NCBI GenBank assembly: GCA_019429205.1
Contig: JAHYIT010000009.1
Span: forward strand, 1-64,000
From: Mariniphaga sp.
GTDB lineage: Bacteria > Bacteroidota > Bacteroidia > Bacteroidales > Prolixibacteraceae
Length of the DNA stretch: 64,000 bases
Direction: 5' to 3'
A program made the translations under genes and the position numbers. The notes beneath the pieces are model-generated. The model was not told where the DNA came from. It made no database searches and worked only from the letters and a program-made list of their open reading frames with translations. Shown piece after piece: positions 45,301-53,945 of this stretch. How positions within the stretch are numbered: the stretch's first letter is position 1; every line of letters begins with the position of its first letter.

Positions 45301-45713
45301 ACTGACCCGGTTACATCCCGTTTTCTCATGGTACCATATCCAATTGCCACCACTTCGTCAATACCAAATGAAGTCATTTGCATTTCCACATTAATGGTTG
45401 TTTGTCCGGCTACCGGAATTTCCTGTTCTGAAAAACCAATAAACCTAAAAATGAGAACATCGGTTTGCGGGTTATTTACATTTAATCGAAAGTTGCCGTT
45501 CACATCGGTTACGGTACCTGTTGTAGTACCTTTAATCACAATATTTACGCCCGGCAAAGCTTCTCTTGTATCTGCCTCAGTTACTTTTCCTGTTACCGTT
45601 TGCTGTTGTGAAAAGGCTGAAAATGTAAAAAATAACTGAACAACTACCAGAAAAGCAATCCATTGGAATTTTTTCCAAAGTTTTTTTCTGTTTTTACAAT
45701 TTATAATTACCAT
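42348..45713 (-). CDS. SusC/RagA-family TonB-dependent transporter (PUL 2)
   Basis: An 1121-residue outer-membrane transporter. The signal ends near TFSAFSQQ. A regulatory-like domain (GKVTEADTREALPGVNIVIKG), TonB box region DEVVAIGYGTMRKRDVTGS, plug and barrel (C-terminus ARQFVLGLNVTF) follow. It is clearly homologous to the PUL 1 SusC but divergent in the barrel, consistent with a different pectic substrate. It lies 352 bp downstream of the HTCS gene on the same strand; that gap holds a conserved 34-codon mini-gene, an operator and a leader motif. Confidence 0.95.
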   Translation of the reverse strand: MVIINCKNRKKLWKKFQWIAFLVVVQLFFTFSAFSQQQTVTGKVTEADTREALPGVNIVIKGTTTGTVTDVNGNFRLNVNNPQTDVLIFRFIGFSEQEIPVAGQTTINVEMQMTSFGIDEVVAIGYGTMRKRDVTGSVASVSGEQLSDVPVANVAQALQGRLPGVNITSQDGRPDATISIRVRGGGSISQTNEPLVLIDGIPGNISDIPAEMIESIDVLKDASSTAIFGARGANGVILVTTKRGKEGEATVSYSSYAKFNTPTGYMDALNPYDYLVSRWGLLDVYFGETYTEPFQQLFGIGAYTGNNPGGIDAYKNVSPYNLQKDVYNSSFSHNHDFTITGGTDKTKIIFTFNYMDEDGIKLNSYAKRATASFKLDQELSKKLDFNLDVRYTDRENMGNEGTTSGYGSALSGSYRFRPIATEDIKGDLAILNHSSLGEENFVMEDIYSPVNVIKDRENLSLRQSLRATSGLDWNVLEGLNYRTELTLARNYSQTKNWRGPTPASGNEESYLSSDGTNLYAGDADYRKANNWSMRWTNTLGYEITLQEIHRINALVGQEITDSGGENIRIAGRKFPNNFSKENAFASMSQYGSDLVISSGVSTPNRIQSYFGRANYSLRDKYMVAATFRADGSSNFSPEHRWGYFPAGSVAWRVSEESFMENTKAWLDDLKLRVSYGEVGNDAIGPNQWSQLWAAETDPRWQYGLNNVHQPSYNLASDQLANRDLKWETTITRNIGLDFTLYNNRLWGAIDVYKNTTRDLLMLTDIPSITGFTTSFANIGQTSNKGVEISLTGVLFKNQDWNISGGANINFNKGNIDQLAEGIQSAYGTQFLQQGIPNSDYILLEGKPVGIVMGYKMDGKGFYTPDDFNYDAATGMYTLKEGVSDLSSAFVAYQGGLVPAGQQAYPGLPKFADAYVDGVIDVKDYVEIGNMNPKHTGGFNINVNYKSFDLGTYFSWSYGNDIYNANKLATLYNINKGGGLYGNKLSIVNDSYTLFEIQNGDLVQLTTPEQLNAANANASLPSTYLQQGYVSDIGIEDGSYLRLNTLTLGYSLPKMLLNRVNANNLRIYGAVYNVFTLSGYSGLDPEVNANANMNNARYPTPGLDWGTYPRARQFVLGLNVTF

Positions 45714-45733
45714 ACTCTTAAAAATTAGGTTCG

Positions 45734-45756
45734 ATAAAATTTATCTATAAATAATT
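45734..45756 (-). promoter_or_regulatory. Conserved leader motif upstream of susC (PUL 2)
   Basis: Minus-strand AATTATTTATA-N5-ATTTTAT, 20 nt upstream of the susC ATG. The words and spacer equal those at 33046-33068. Function unknown. Confidence 0.45.
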
Positions 45757-45792
45757 CTCTTTAGTTAATTCTGTCGGTCTGATTATTGTCTG

Positions 45793-45897
45793 TTACAGCA
45801 ACAGATTCATCATAATTATAATTGCCACCACCAGTATCAGGGCCAAAACAATAATAAGTCTGTTCGTTCTTTTTAAATTTTTTTGAATTTCTTTCAT
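45793..45897 (-). CDS. 34-aa single-pass membrane mini-protein upstream of susC (PUL 2)
   Basis: It encodes MKEIQKNLKRTNRL, then a strongly hydrophobic stretch (about residues 14-30) and NLLL. It has the same length, position and topology as the mini-gene at 33077-33181, and 15 of 34 residues are identical. Synonymous differences at shared Asn7, Leu8, Thr11, Ile15, Leu22, Val23 and Val24 argue for a translated product. It starts 85 bp after the operator and ends 79 bp before susC. No known family is recognised. Possible roles are a membrane partner of the HTCS or TonB machinery, or a leader peptide tuning susC translation. Confidence 0.75.
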   Translation of the reverse strand: MKEIQKNLKRTNRLIIVLALILVVAIIIMMNLLL

Positions 45898-45982
45898 TGG
45901 CAATAATAAATTTAACACTCTTGCAAGTTAGCCGGATTATTAAATGCCATATACATTTATATTCCCATAACCTGCTGTTCTT

Positions 45983-46019
45983 TTTCCCAACAGGGGGAAA
46001 TATTTCCCAAAAAGCGGGA
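45983..46019. promoter_or_regulatory. Two-repeat operator upstream of PUL 2
   Basis: TTTCCCAA occurs at 45983-45990 and 46003-46010 (period 20 bp), each followed by a GGG half (GGGGG at 45993-45997, GCGGGA at 46014-46019). It matches the PUL 1 block at 33261-33296 except for a 1-bp spacer difference and a few bases. It is a likely HTCS binding site, 47 bp past the HTCS stop. Confidence 0.65.
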
Positions 46020-46065
46020 AATTTTTCTTGAAAAATATTTGAGTTAGAGTTTACAATAAAGAATA

Positions 46066-49000
46066 TCAGGAGTTTACATTATTTTTTTTGTTTTGTTCGC
46101 TGGCAATAAATTCTGTTCCACTCATTCCATATTCGCGTTTAAAACATTTTCTGAAATGCGAAAGATCTTTGAATCCAACCTCATAAGCTACTTCTGAAAT
46201 GTTCAATTTATTTTGTACCAGTAATTGGGCTGCTCGTTTTAATCTGATGTGCCTTATAAACTCTTTTACCGTCATGTTGGTTAAAGCATGAAGCTTCCGG
46301 TAAAGCTGCATCCGGCTAACACCCACTTTTTCGGAAAAGGTTTCAATATCCAGATCGCAGTCTGAAATGTTTTCTTCCACTACTTTTATGGCTTTTTGCA
46401 GAAACCGTTCATCGGGCGAGGTAATTTCCACATGTGTTGGTTCGAGCATAACACTTCGGCTGAATTTCTGTTTCAGCGATTCCCTGATCGAAAGCATATT
46501 CTCCACTTTGGCCTGAAGGATTGACAAATCGAATGGTTTGGTAATGTAATCGTCGGCACCGGTTGTAATGCCTCTTATCTCTTGTTCTTTTGAATGAAGA
46601 GCGGTGAGTAGAAGCACGGGGATATGTGAGGTTCGCTCGTCATTTTTCACGAGTTCGCACAATTCATAACCATTTTTATTCGGCATAATTACATCGCTGA
46701 TGATGATATCGGGAATATGCTCCAGCGCTTTTTCCCAGCCTTCTTCACCATTCCGGGCTTCAATAATCTGAAACACAGAATTAAAATGCCCTGCAATGAA
46801 TTGTCTTACATCGGCATTGTCTTCAACCACAAGCATTATTTTTGTGTGCAGGTTTTCATCAGGTTGAAGGAATTCACCATTTATTTTCATGGTGGTTTTT
46901 TCCAAATGAACGGGCTCACTGGTTTCATTCTCAGCTATTTTTGCAAATGCCTGCAAATAGGGAATACGAACTGTAAATTTTGTGCCTTTTCCGGGTTTGC
47001 TTGCCACAAAAATATTTCCCTTATGAATTGAAACTAACTCTTTTACCAGTGCCAGCCCAATGCCGGTACCAGAATCTTTGGCTTCATCATCAGACTGAAA
47101 AAACCGATGGAATATTTTATTCAGATTTCCAGATGGAATTCCCCGTCCGGTATCTTTTACCACAATTTCCACAAACTGTTTTTCTTTTTCAGAAGCCAAA
47201 AAATCATCATCTTCGGTATCGAAAATCAAAGAAAGATTAACAGAAACACTACCCCCGGCGTCAGTAAATTTAAATGCGTTGGAAAGCAGATTGTTCAATA
47301 TCTTTTCAATTTTATCGGGGTCGAAGGAAGTGAAAAGCTGTTTTTTTAATGTAATGAAACGCAACTTCACCTGTTTTTCCAAAGCTAAGTCGTTAAAAGA
47401 ATCCACAATGTTTCGGGTAAATTCTACGATGTCGCCTTCCACCAAATCGAGTTTCAGGTTTCCCGCTTCCAGTTTTCTGAAATCGAGCAACTGGCTGATA
47501 AGTTTGTTCAGATTTTTCGCATTACGATTTACCAGTTTCAGGTTTTCCCGAATTTCTTCCTTAGGGAGATCATTCGACAATATTTTTTCCAATGGACCTA
47601 CAATAAGAGTTAACGGAGTTCGAATTTCATGTGAAATATTGGTAAAAAACTTCAGTTTCATCATGTCGAGTTCGTGCAGTTTTCGTGCATTTACCCGTTC
47701 CATAACCAGTTGGTTTTTAATTTTTTCACGATTTACAATAAATTTAAGAAGCGAGTAAATCATAAACAGGATAAAAACAAGCAGCAGCGAAAGAAACCAG
47801 GTGGTTTTCCAAAAAGGAGGCAATACCGAAATTTTCAATTGAAGTTCTTCTCCCGGATTTTCAATTCCCGGAACTACCCTTTTTATTCGGAGCGTATAGT
47901 CCCCGGGATTCAGGTTGGTGAAAGTAGCTGTGCGATTTGTTCCGGGTTCGTTCCAGTTTCGGTTAAATCCTTCCAATATATAAGAATACAGATTTTTGTC
48001 GCTGTTGACAAAATTGAGGGCGGCAAATTCCACGGTAAACATGTTCTGATCGTAATTCAGCACCAGATGCCCGGTTTCAGCGATACTTTTCTTCAACACC
48101 GGTTTTTTCCCTTCGCCAATGGGAACCGATTTATTGAAAATCTTAAAATCAGTAAAAACCATTGAAACATTATTTTCTTCCAGAATAACCTCTTCAGGAT
48201 TAAACAGGTTAAAACCAGAAATTGAACCAAACAGCATTTCTCCAGATCGGGTTTTATATCCGGCCCGGTAACAAAACTGGTTGTTGCTTAAACCGTCCTG
48301 CCGGGTAAAGTTCCGGAAAAATTCCTTTTCGGTATTAAACATGGAAAGGCCATTGTTAGTGCTAATCCACAGGTTATTATTCTGGTCTTCCAAAATTGAT
48401 AACGTATGATTATTAGCCAAACCATCCTTTTCCCCATAATATTTTAATGGTCCGTTTTCGAGTGAATAAAGTGCAATACCCTTATCGAAAGTTGCAATCC
48501 AAATGCGTTTCCCTGAATCTTCAAACAGGGTATGCGATTGCTCAGGAAAGCGGGTGACTATATTTTCTTCCGGATTGAAAACAATGACTTCATCAAGTCC
48601 ACCCATCCACAAATTTCCTTTGGAATCGGGTTCAATCCACGAAACCTGATTTTCGCCATTAAGCTGCGGAAAGTGTTCAAATGAATTGGTATTCCTGTTG
48701 TATTTATCTACACCTTTTGAGGTTGCCACCCAAATTTCGTTGTTTCTGCCGAGGCAAAAATCCCACACCCGGTTATCCGAAAGTGAACCAGGCTTTCCGG
48801 GTTCATGGTAAAAGTGGGTAATATCAGAGGTTTCAAGGTTAATAACATCAATCCCTCCCAAATAAGTGCCAATCCACAAGTTGCCTCTCTGGTCGTTAAG
48901 AAAAGCTTTTATACAATTCTGGGAAATGGAATTGGGATTATTTTGATGCGCAGTGAGGTATTCATATTTTCCGGTTTCCGGATTAAAAATATTCACCCCG

Positions 49001-50181
49001 CCATCTTCGGTGCCAATCCATATTTTACCGTCGTCATCAATCCAAAAAGCATAAATAATGCTGCTATTCAGGTAATTATCATCTCCTGGCAACGCTCCGA
49101 AATGATGAAATACCTGTTTGCTTTTGGCCAGCAGGTTAAGACCGCCGCGCGTACCAATCCATGTTTCGCCGCGGGCATCGTTAAAAACAGAAAGGATTGA
49201 ATTGTTGGAAATGCTGCGCGGATCACGTTCGTCGTGCCTGTAAAAACCGGTAACTCCTCTTATTTTCGAATAGGTATAAAGTCCGCCCCGGGTACCAATC
49301 CAAAATTCGCCAAAAATACCTTTCGATACCGAACGAACAGTTTCTGTGCGTTCCACCTTGAGATCGAGTTTTATTTTTTGTACGGTAAAATCTTCAGGCG
49401 AAATCAAGAAAAGACCGGCTGCATAGGTTCCAACCCAAAGCATGTTTTCATCGTCAAGATAAATTTCCCATATTTCATGATTCTGATTTTCCTCAAATGG
49501 AAGAACAAAACTTTCTATTACCCGGGTTTCCGGATCAAGTGTGTATAACCCGCTATTGGTGCCCATCCACAATATTCCGTTATGATCAAACTGCAGGTTT
49601 CTGACAAAATTTCCTTCGAATTTTTCCTTTTCGTTTTGAAAATTAAACTCAAACGGTTCAATTCTGCCCAGAGAGTCCATTACAAGAATATTAAAATCGG
49701 TTCCGAGGTAAAATTCTCCATGCTTACCTGGTTCAAGATCGTTAACAGAAATATCTCTATATCTGAAATTTGAAATCTCTTTTAACGGATGAGAAAACTT
49801 TCCTGTTTCGCGGTTAAAAACATTCAGTCCTCCGTTTTCTGTTCCCACCAGAAGGTTTCCGTTTCTGTCCTCTTTAATAACCCTCACCAAATTTCCGTTT
49901 AAACTGGCACTGTCATCAGAATTTGGTAAAAAATTTACAAAAGAATAACCATCAAATCTGCTCATTCCCTGGCTGGTACCAATCCATATCCACCCCTTAC
50001 TATCCTGATAAATGCATTGAATATGGTTGTTTGGCAGTCCGTCTTCCTGAGTAAATATATCAAAAGTAAGTTCTGAAAAGGAAGCGTGGGCATCGTTAAA
50101 AATGAAAGTAATACTTATAAGCAAGAGGATTACCCTATTCCTCATTACGTTTTTAATAATTTGTAATAAATTGATTTTCAT
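46066..50181 (-). CDS. Hybrid two-component system regulator (HTCS)
   Basis: About 1371 residues from the ATG at 50181, chosen over an upstream TTG because a GAGGGGAG ribosome-binding-like sequence lies just before it. In order: signal/anchor region; a periplasmic two-propeller sensor with many W-x-G-T repeats (about 35-700); a Y_Y_Y domain (about 720-790); a transmembrane helix (WFLSLLLVFILFMIYSLL, about 800); HisKA with FFTNISHEIRTPLT; HATPase with DTGRGIPSG and GTGIGLALVKELV; a receiver domain (MLVVEDNADVRQF, IIISDVIMPNKNG, TKPFD); and a C-terminal AraC-type HTH. It senses a glycan fragment and activates PUL genes. It is the only such regulator in the window. Confidence 0.95.
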   Translation of the reverse strand: MKINLLQIIKNVMRNRVILLLISITFIFNDAHASFSELTFDIFTQEDGLPNNHIQCIYQDSKGWIWIGTSQGMSRFDGYSFVNFLPNSDDSASLNGNLVRVIKEDRNGNLLVGTENGGLNVFNRETGKFSHPLKEISNFRYRDISVNDLEPGKHGEFYLGTDFNILVMDSLGRIEPFEFNFQNEKEKFEGNFVRNLQFDHNGILWMGTNSGLYTLDPETRVIESFVLPFEENQNHEIWEIYLDDENMLWVGTYAAGLFLISPEDFTVQKIKLDLKVERTETVRSVSKGIFGEFWIGTRGGLYTYSKIRGVTGFYRHDERDPRSISNNSILSVFNDARGETWIGTRGGLNLLAKSKQVFHHFGALPGDDNYLNSSIIYAFWIDDDGKIWIGTEDGGVNIFNPETGKYEYLTAHQNNPNSISQNCIKAFLNDQRGNLWIGTYLGGIDVINLETSDITHFYHEPGKPGSLSDNRVWDFCLGRNNEIWVATSKGVDKYNRNTNSFEHFPQLNGENQVSWIEPDSKGNLWMGGLDEVIVFNPEENIVTRFPEQSHTLFEDSGKRIWIATFDKGIALYSLENGPLKYYGEKDGLANNHTLSILEDQNNNLWISTNNGLSMFNTEKEFFRNFTRQDGLSNNQFCYRAGYKTRSGEMLFGSISGFNLFNPEEVILEENNVSMVFTDFKIFNKSVPIGEGKKPVLKKSIAETGHLVLNYDQNMFTVEFAALNFVNSDKNLYSYILEGFNRNWNEPGTNRTATFTNLNPGDYTLRIKRVVPGIENPGEELQLKISVLPPFWKTTWFLSLLLVFILFMIYSLLKFIVNREKIKNQLVMERVNARKLHELDMMKLKFFTNISHEIRTPLTLIVGPLEKILSNDLPKEEIRENLKLVNRNAKNLNKLISQLLDFRKLEAGNLKLDLVEGDIVEFTRNIVDSFNDLALEKQVKLRFITLKKQLFTSFDPDKIEKILNNLLSNAFKFTDAGGSVSVNLSLIFDTEDDDFLASEKEKQFVEIVVKDTGRGIPSGNLNKIFHRFFQSDDEAKDSGTGIGLALVKELVSIHKGNIFVASKPGKGTKFTVRIPYLQAFAKIAENETSEPVHLEKTTMKINGEFLQPDENLHTKIMLVVEDNADVRQFIAGHFNSVFQIIEARNGEEGWEKALEHIPDIIISDVIMPNKNGYELCELVKNDERTSHIPVLLLTALHSKEQEIRGITTGADDYITKPFDLSILQAKVENMLSIRESLKQKFSRSVMLEPTHVEITSPDERFLQKAIKVVEENISDCDLDIETFSEKVGVSRMQLYRKLHALTNMTVKEFIRHIRLKRAAQLLVQNKLNISEVAYEVGFKDLSHFRKCFKREYGMSGTEFIASEQNKKNNVNS

Positions 50182-50251
50182 AACTGTCTCCCCTCGATCC
50201 AATACAAATTAAAGTTTATTTTCAATCAAAACCAAGAACTTATGTTTCATA

Positions 50252-50289
50252 AAAAAACCGAAAGCATTTAAATAAGTGCTTCCGGTTTT
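50252..50289 (-). terminator. Terminator after the TRAP operon
   Basis: On the minus strand a hairpin pairs AAAACCG-type arms (50254-50260 with 50283-50289) and AAGCA/TGCTT inner arms, with a 7-T run after it. It lies between the dctM stop (50313) and the HTCS start. Confidence 0.7.
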
Positions 50290-50312
50290 CTATTTATTTA
50301 GTTCGAAATAAA

Positions 50313-51776
50313 TCAGAATCCGAATCTTGCCGGTAACCACAAACTAATTTGCGGGAAATAGGTAACCAACAACAGCACAACAACCATTGCAATGAACATG
50401 GGCAACAGCGGTTTTACTACCTTATCGATACTTAGCCCTGCCACACTGCACCCGATGAACAATACTGAACCAACAGGCGGAGTACAAAGTCCAACACTTA
50501 GGTTTAATACCATAATAATTCCAAAGTGAATCGGATCAACACCCATAGCGGTTACAATTGGAAGGAAAATGGGGGTGAAAATCAAAACGGCTGGTGTCAT
50601 ATCCATAAATATTCCTACAAAAAGCAACAGCATGTTGATAATCAGTAAAATCATAAACGGATTGCTGGTAAGCGCTAATAAACCGGCACTCACATTCTGC
50701 GGAATGTTTTCGTAGGCCATAATCCACGACAGACCCAAACAGGTTGCAACCAGAAGCATCACAATTCCGGTGGTTTTTACTGAGCGAAGAATAATATCCG
50801 GAAGATGCCTGAAGCTAACTTCGCCATATATAAAAGCCAAAATCAAAGAGTAAAGCACTGCAATGGCAGAAGCTTCGGTGGCGGTAAAATATCCGGCAAC
50901 AATCCCGCCAATTACAATCACCAGCATCATTAAACTGGGAATGGCATCCAAAAATTTTTTCGTTCCTTCAAGCGCTTTTTTCCTGTTGTTTTTGGTTCTG
51001 ATAAATCCCCAGACAGCAATTCCTGCAAGAATAACGTATAGGAAAACCCGGTTTACAAGTGGTGAAATGTTGGCCTGTGAAAACGAAACACCCTGGTAGA
51101 AGATCACAAGGCCAATTGCAATCATTGAAACCACACCAAGCGCTTTAACCGCTGCCTTTGTTCCTTTCTTCTTGTAAATGAGCATGGTAACAGCGGTAAT
51201 GATAATACCTAAACCTGTGAGAATGCCAGGCAGATACCCTGCAAGAAACAGCGCCGTAATTGAAACTCCGCCACTTGCCAGCGAATACACAATGAGAATA
51301 TTGCTGGGTGGAATCGACAACCCGGTTGTTGCTGAAGTGATGTTCACTGCTGCACTGAAATTTTCAGGATATCCTTCCTTTTTCATTTCAGGCTGCATGA
51401 TGCTTCCGATGGCCGACGCCGAAGCGGCTGCTGAACCTGAAATGGCGCCAAACAGCATGTTGGCCAAAACATTTACCATGGCCACTCCGCCAGGAATTCC
51501 GCCCACCAAAACGCGGGCAAAGTCAATGAGCCGAATGGCAATACCTCCGCTGTTCATAATGTTCCCCGCCAAAATAAAGAAAGGGATAGCCAGCAACGCA
51601 AAACTGTTGAGTCCGGTTCCCATACGCTGAGAAAATGTTGTTAACGCAGGTATCATATCTATACTAACCAGCATGGTTAATATACCTGAAATGCCAATGC
51701 TAAACGCTATGGGAACACCAATTATCAGTAAAATAATAAAACTAAAAACGAGTACAAATACTTCAAGAAATTCCAT
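50313..51776 (-). CDS. dctM: TRAP transporter large permease (DctM)
   Basis: A 487-residue inner-membrane protein with about 12-14 helices, the sodium-driven channel part of a TRAP transporter. The DctM signatures GVPIAFSIGISGIL, VLVGGIPGGVAMVNVLANMLFGAISGSAAASASAIG and PPVGSVLFIG are visible. It is longer than the usual 425-440 because of an inserted segment around residues 190-285 with extra hydrophobic helices. Last gene of kdgK-eda-dctP-dctQ-dctM, 2 bp after dctQ. The substrate is inferred to be a hexuronate from operon context. Confidence 0.92.
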   Translation of the reverse strand: MEFLEVFVLVFSFIILLIIGVPIAFSIGISGILTMLVSIDMIPALTTFSQRMGTGLNSFALLAIPFFILAGNIMNSGGIAIRLIDFARVLVGGIPGGVAMVNVLANMLFGAISGSAAASASAIGSIMQPEMKKEGYPENFSAAVNITSATTGLSIPPSNILIVYSLASGGVSITALFLAGYLPGILTGLGIIITAVTMLIYKKKGTKAAVKALGVVSMIAIGLVIFYQGVSFSQANISPLVNRVFLYVILAGIAVWGFIRTKNNRKKALEGTKKFLDAIPSLMMLVIVIGGIVAGYFTATEASAIAVLYSLILAFIYGEVSFRHLPDIILRSVKTTGIVMLLVATCLGLSWIMAYENIPQNVSAGLLALTSNPFMILLIINMLLLFVGIFMDMTPAVLIFTPIFLPIVTAMGVDPIHFGIIMVLNLSVGLCTPPVGSVLFIGCSVAGLSIDKVVKPLLPMFIAMVVVLLLVTYFPQISLWLPARFGF

Positions 51777-51778
51777 AG

Positions 51779-52261
51779 CTATAGTTTTTTCCGGTTGGCT
51801 TTAACCATGTTAAACATATTGTCAATATCGAAATAAGCGATAAGAACGCCGCTCACTGGCATTACGAGGTAAACAAAACCAAGTGGTATTCCAAGGGCTG
51901 AAGATTTTACCGAAAGAAGAAACCGCGTGTAAACCAGAGAGGTTCCACCTATTATCAATACAGTAATGGCAAAAATGACAATTATAACGCTGATAAACAT
52001 TTCAAGTTTGAATTTTCGTTCAGGGGAACTTCGCTGTATGAGCAAATCGATTGCGAGGTGTTCGCGTTTGCCTGCCACATAAGCCGCACCGAACATTCCC
52101 ACCCAAATCAGCAGATACCCGGCCAATTCATCGGTGTAGCTGCTGGGATTATTTAAAACGTAACGGCTGAATACCTGCCACAATACATCAATTACCAGCA
52201 CACTCATTAAAAAAACGAGGAACCATTCTAAAGTTTTGTCAATAATCTTTCGTATAGTCAT
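51779..52261 (-). CDS. dctQ: TRAP transporter small permease (DctQ)
   Basis: A 160-residue membrane protein with four helices. The family signature WQVFSRYVLNNPSSYTDELAGYLLIWVGMFGAAYVAGKREHLAID is seen in parts around residues 29-72, including the WVG-x-GAA and K-x-HL segments. It anchors and couples the large permease. It lies 2 bp from dctM and 11 bp from dctP, so the three are co-translated. Confidence 0.92.
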   Translation of the reverse strand: MTIRKIIDKTLEWFLVFLMSVLVIDVLWQVFSRYVLNNPSSYTDELAGYLLIWVGMFGAAYVAGKREHLAIDLLIQRSSPERKFKLEMFISVIIVIFAITVLIIGGTSLVYTRFLLSVKSSALGIPLGFVYLVMPVSGVLIAYFDIDNMFNMVKANRKKL

Positions 52262-52272
52262 GGTTATAAATT

Positions 52273-53256
52273 TTATTCAACTGCCTGTATTCTTTTAATA
52301 TATGAATAGATGATCGCATTATCTCTGTAAGTTTCCAAAAAGGGTTGTACTTTTTGAATGAAAGGTTCTTTGTCTGGCCGGTTGATTTCAACACCGGCTT
52401 TTTTAACTTCTTCCATCGACTTTTCCTCTGATTCGGCCCATAATTTACGCTGCAAAACAGCCGACTCATCGGCAGCCTGCTGAATCCACTCTTGTTCCTG
52501 TTTAGAAAGTTTATCCCATATTACCTGACTGATTACCAGTACATCGGGAATTGTGGTGTGTTCATCGAGCGAATAATATTTACAGACCTCATAATGCCTT
52601 GAAGTGTACAAACTTGGAGGATTATTCTCTGCACCGTCAACCACTCCGCTTTGCAATGCAGTGTAAAGCTCCCCCCACGAAATGGGCGTGGCAGATCCAC
52701 CCAAAGCCCTGACCATACCAACGGCCGTAACACTATTCATAACCCTGATTTTCATTCCAGCCAGATCATCAGGATGGTTAATGGGTTTGGCTATGGTATA
52801 AAAACTTCGCGAACCGGCATCATAATAACAAAGCCCGCGAAGTCTTTTATCGGCGGTACTAAGCAATAAATCATTACCTATTTCTCCATCAAAAACCTTG
52901 TAGGCATGTTTTTTCGACCGGAAAATGTATGGAAGGCCGAAAACTTTGTAATCTTCTACAAAGCTTTCCATTACAGCAGCGGAAACTTTTGTAATGGCCA
53001 GGCTGCCTATTTGTAAAAGTTCAACACATTGTTGTTCCGAACCGAGTTGCTCAGCCGGATAAATATCGATTAACAGTTTTCCGTCAGATAATTCACTGGC
53101 TCTTTGCGCCATGAACATCATAGCCTCATGCACCGGGTGATCGGTAGGAAGACCGTGTGCCAGCTTTAACTCCGTTTTTTCTGAAGGTCCGATGCACGAA
53201 ACGGTTACCAAAAGCAAAACACCTCCGAAAAATCGTTTCAATTTATTGTATTTCAT
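52273..53256 (-). CDS. dctP: TRAP transporter solute-binding lipoprotein (DctP)
   Basis: A 327-residue binding protein with a lipoprotein signal (LLLVTVSCIGP), so it is probably tethered rather than free as in most Proteobacteria. DctP features are LKLAHGLPTDHPVHEAM, a conserved Arg in GMKIRVMNS near residue 168 that binds the substrate carboxylate, PISWGELYTALQSGVVDGAENNPPS near 192, and a C-terminal helix. With eda and kdgK in the same operon the ligand is most likely galacturonate, glucuronate or a close uronate. Specificity is not readable from sequence. Confidence 0.9.
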   Translation of the reverse strand: MKYNKLKRFFGGVLLLVTVSCIGPSEKTELKLAHGLPTDHPVHEAMMFMAQRASELSDGKLLIDIYPAEQLGSEQQCVELLQIGSLAITKVSAAVMESFVEDYKVFGLPYIFRSKKHAYKVFDGEIGNDLLLSTADKRLRGLCYYDAGSRSFYTIAKPINHPDDLAGMKIRVMNSVTAVGMVRALGGSATPISWGELYTALQSGVVDGAENNPPSLYTSRHYEVCKYYSLDEHTTIPDVLVISQVIWDKLSKQEQEWIQQAADESAVLQRKLWAESEEKSMEEVKKAGVEINRPDKEPFIQKVQPFLETYRDNAIIYSYIKRIQAVE

Positions 53257-53270
53257 TCTAATACAGTTGA

Positions 53271-53942
53271 TTATTTTTTATACATGCTTATAATTCTCAA
53301 CGCCTCTTCACATTTTTGCGTAATGTAGGAATAATTTTTATTGGCCAAAACTTCTTTTGGGAATAATTTTGAGCCCATTCCCACGCAGGTAACTCCAGCT
53401 TCGAACCATGCTTTAAGATTTTCTTCGTTGGGCGAAACACCGCCGGTTGGCATAATACTTGTCCATGGCATGGGGCCTTTTACTGCTTTCACAAAACCAG
53501 GGCCGCCAACTTCCGAGCCGGGGAAAATTTTCACCACTTCGGCGCCCAGTTCATGCGCGCGGCCAATTTCGGTAACTGTTCCGCAGCCCGGACTCCATGC
53601 AATTTTTCGCTTGTTACACACCCGGGCTGTTGCCTCGTCAATGATTGGAGAAACGATAAAATTTGCACCCAGGGCTATGTACATGGCGGCTGTACCTTCG
53701 TCAACCACCGAACCCACGCCCATAATCAATTCAGGGCATTCCTGCAGCGCCCATTTGTTCAATTCCGCAAAAAGGAGTGTTGCAAAATCGCCGCGGTTGG
53801 TAAATTCAAACAACCGGACTCCCCCGTCGTAACAGGCTTTTACCACCCTTTTACACACTTCTGCATCAGCATTGTAAAACACCGGAATCATTCCGGTTTC
53901 CTTCATTTTCAATGCTACTTCTATTCTTGTAAATCGTGACAT
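53271..53942 (-). CDS. eda: KDPG aldolase
   Basis: A 223-residue cytoplasmic enzyme that splits 2-keto-3-deoxy-6-phosphogluconate into pyruvate and glyceraldehyde 3-phosphate. Active-site segments are FEFTNRGD (Glu), GVGSVVDEGTA, the Schiff-base Lys in VVKIFPGSEVGGPGF near 137, and IMPTGGVSPNEENLKAW. Length and motifs are standard for class I Eda/KHG aldolases. It follows kdgK by 100 bp (a repeat lies between) and precedes dctP by 14 bp. Confidence 0.93.
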   Translation of the reverse strand: MSRFTRIEVALKMKETGMIPVFYNADAEVCKRVVKACYDGGVRLFEFTNRGDFATLLFAELNKWALQECPELIMGVGSVVDEGTAAMYIALGANFIVSPIIDEATARVCNKRKIAWSPGCGTVTEIGRAHELGAEVVKIFPGSEVGGPGFVKAVKGPMPWTSIMPTGGVSPNEENLKAWFEAGVTCVGMGSKLFPKEVLANKNYSYITQKCEEALRIISMYKK

Positions 53943-53945
53943 ATC

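Noticed and set aside
29710-50181. Possible ECF sigma/anti-sigma control of the SusC transporters
   Set aside because: No sigma or FecR-like gene is present and the SusC proteins lack an obvious N-terminal signalling extension; an HTCS is present instead.
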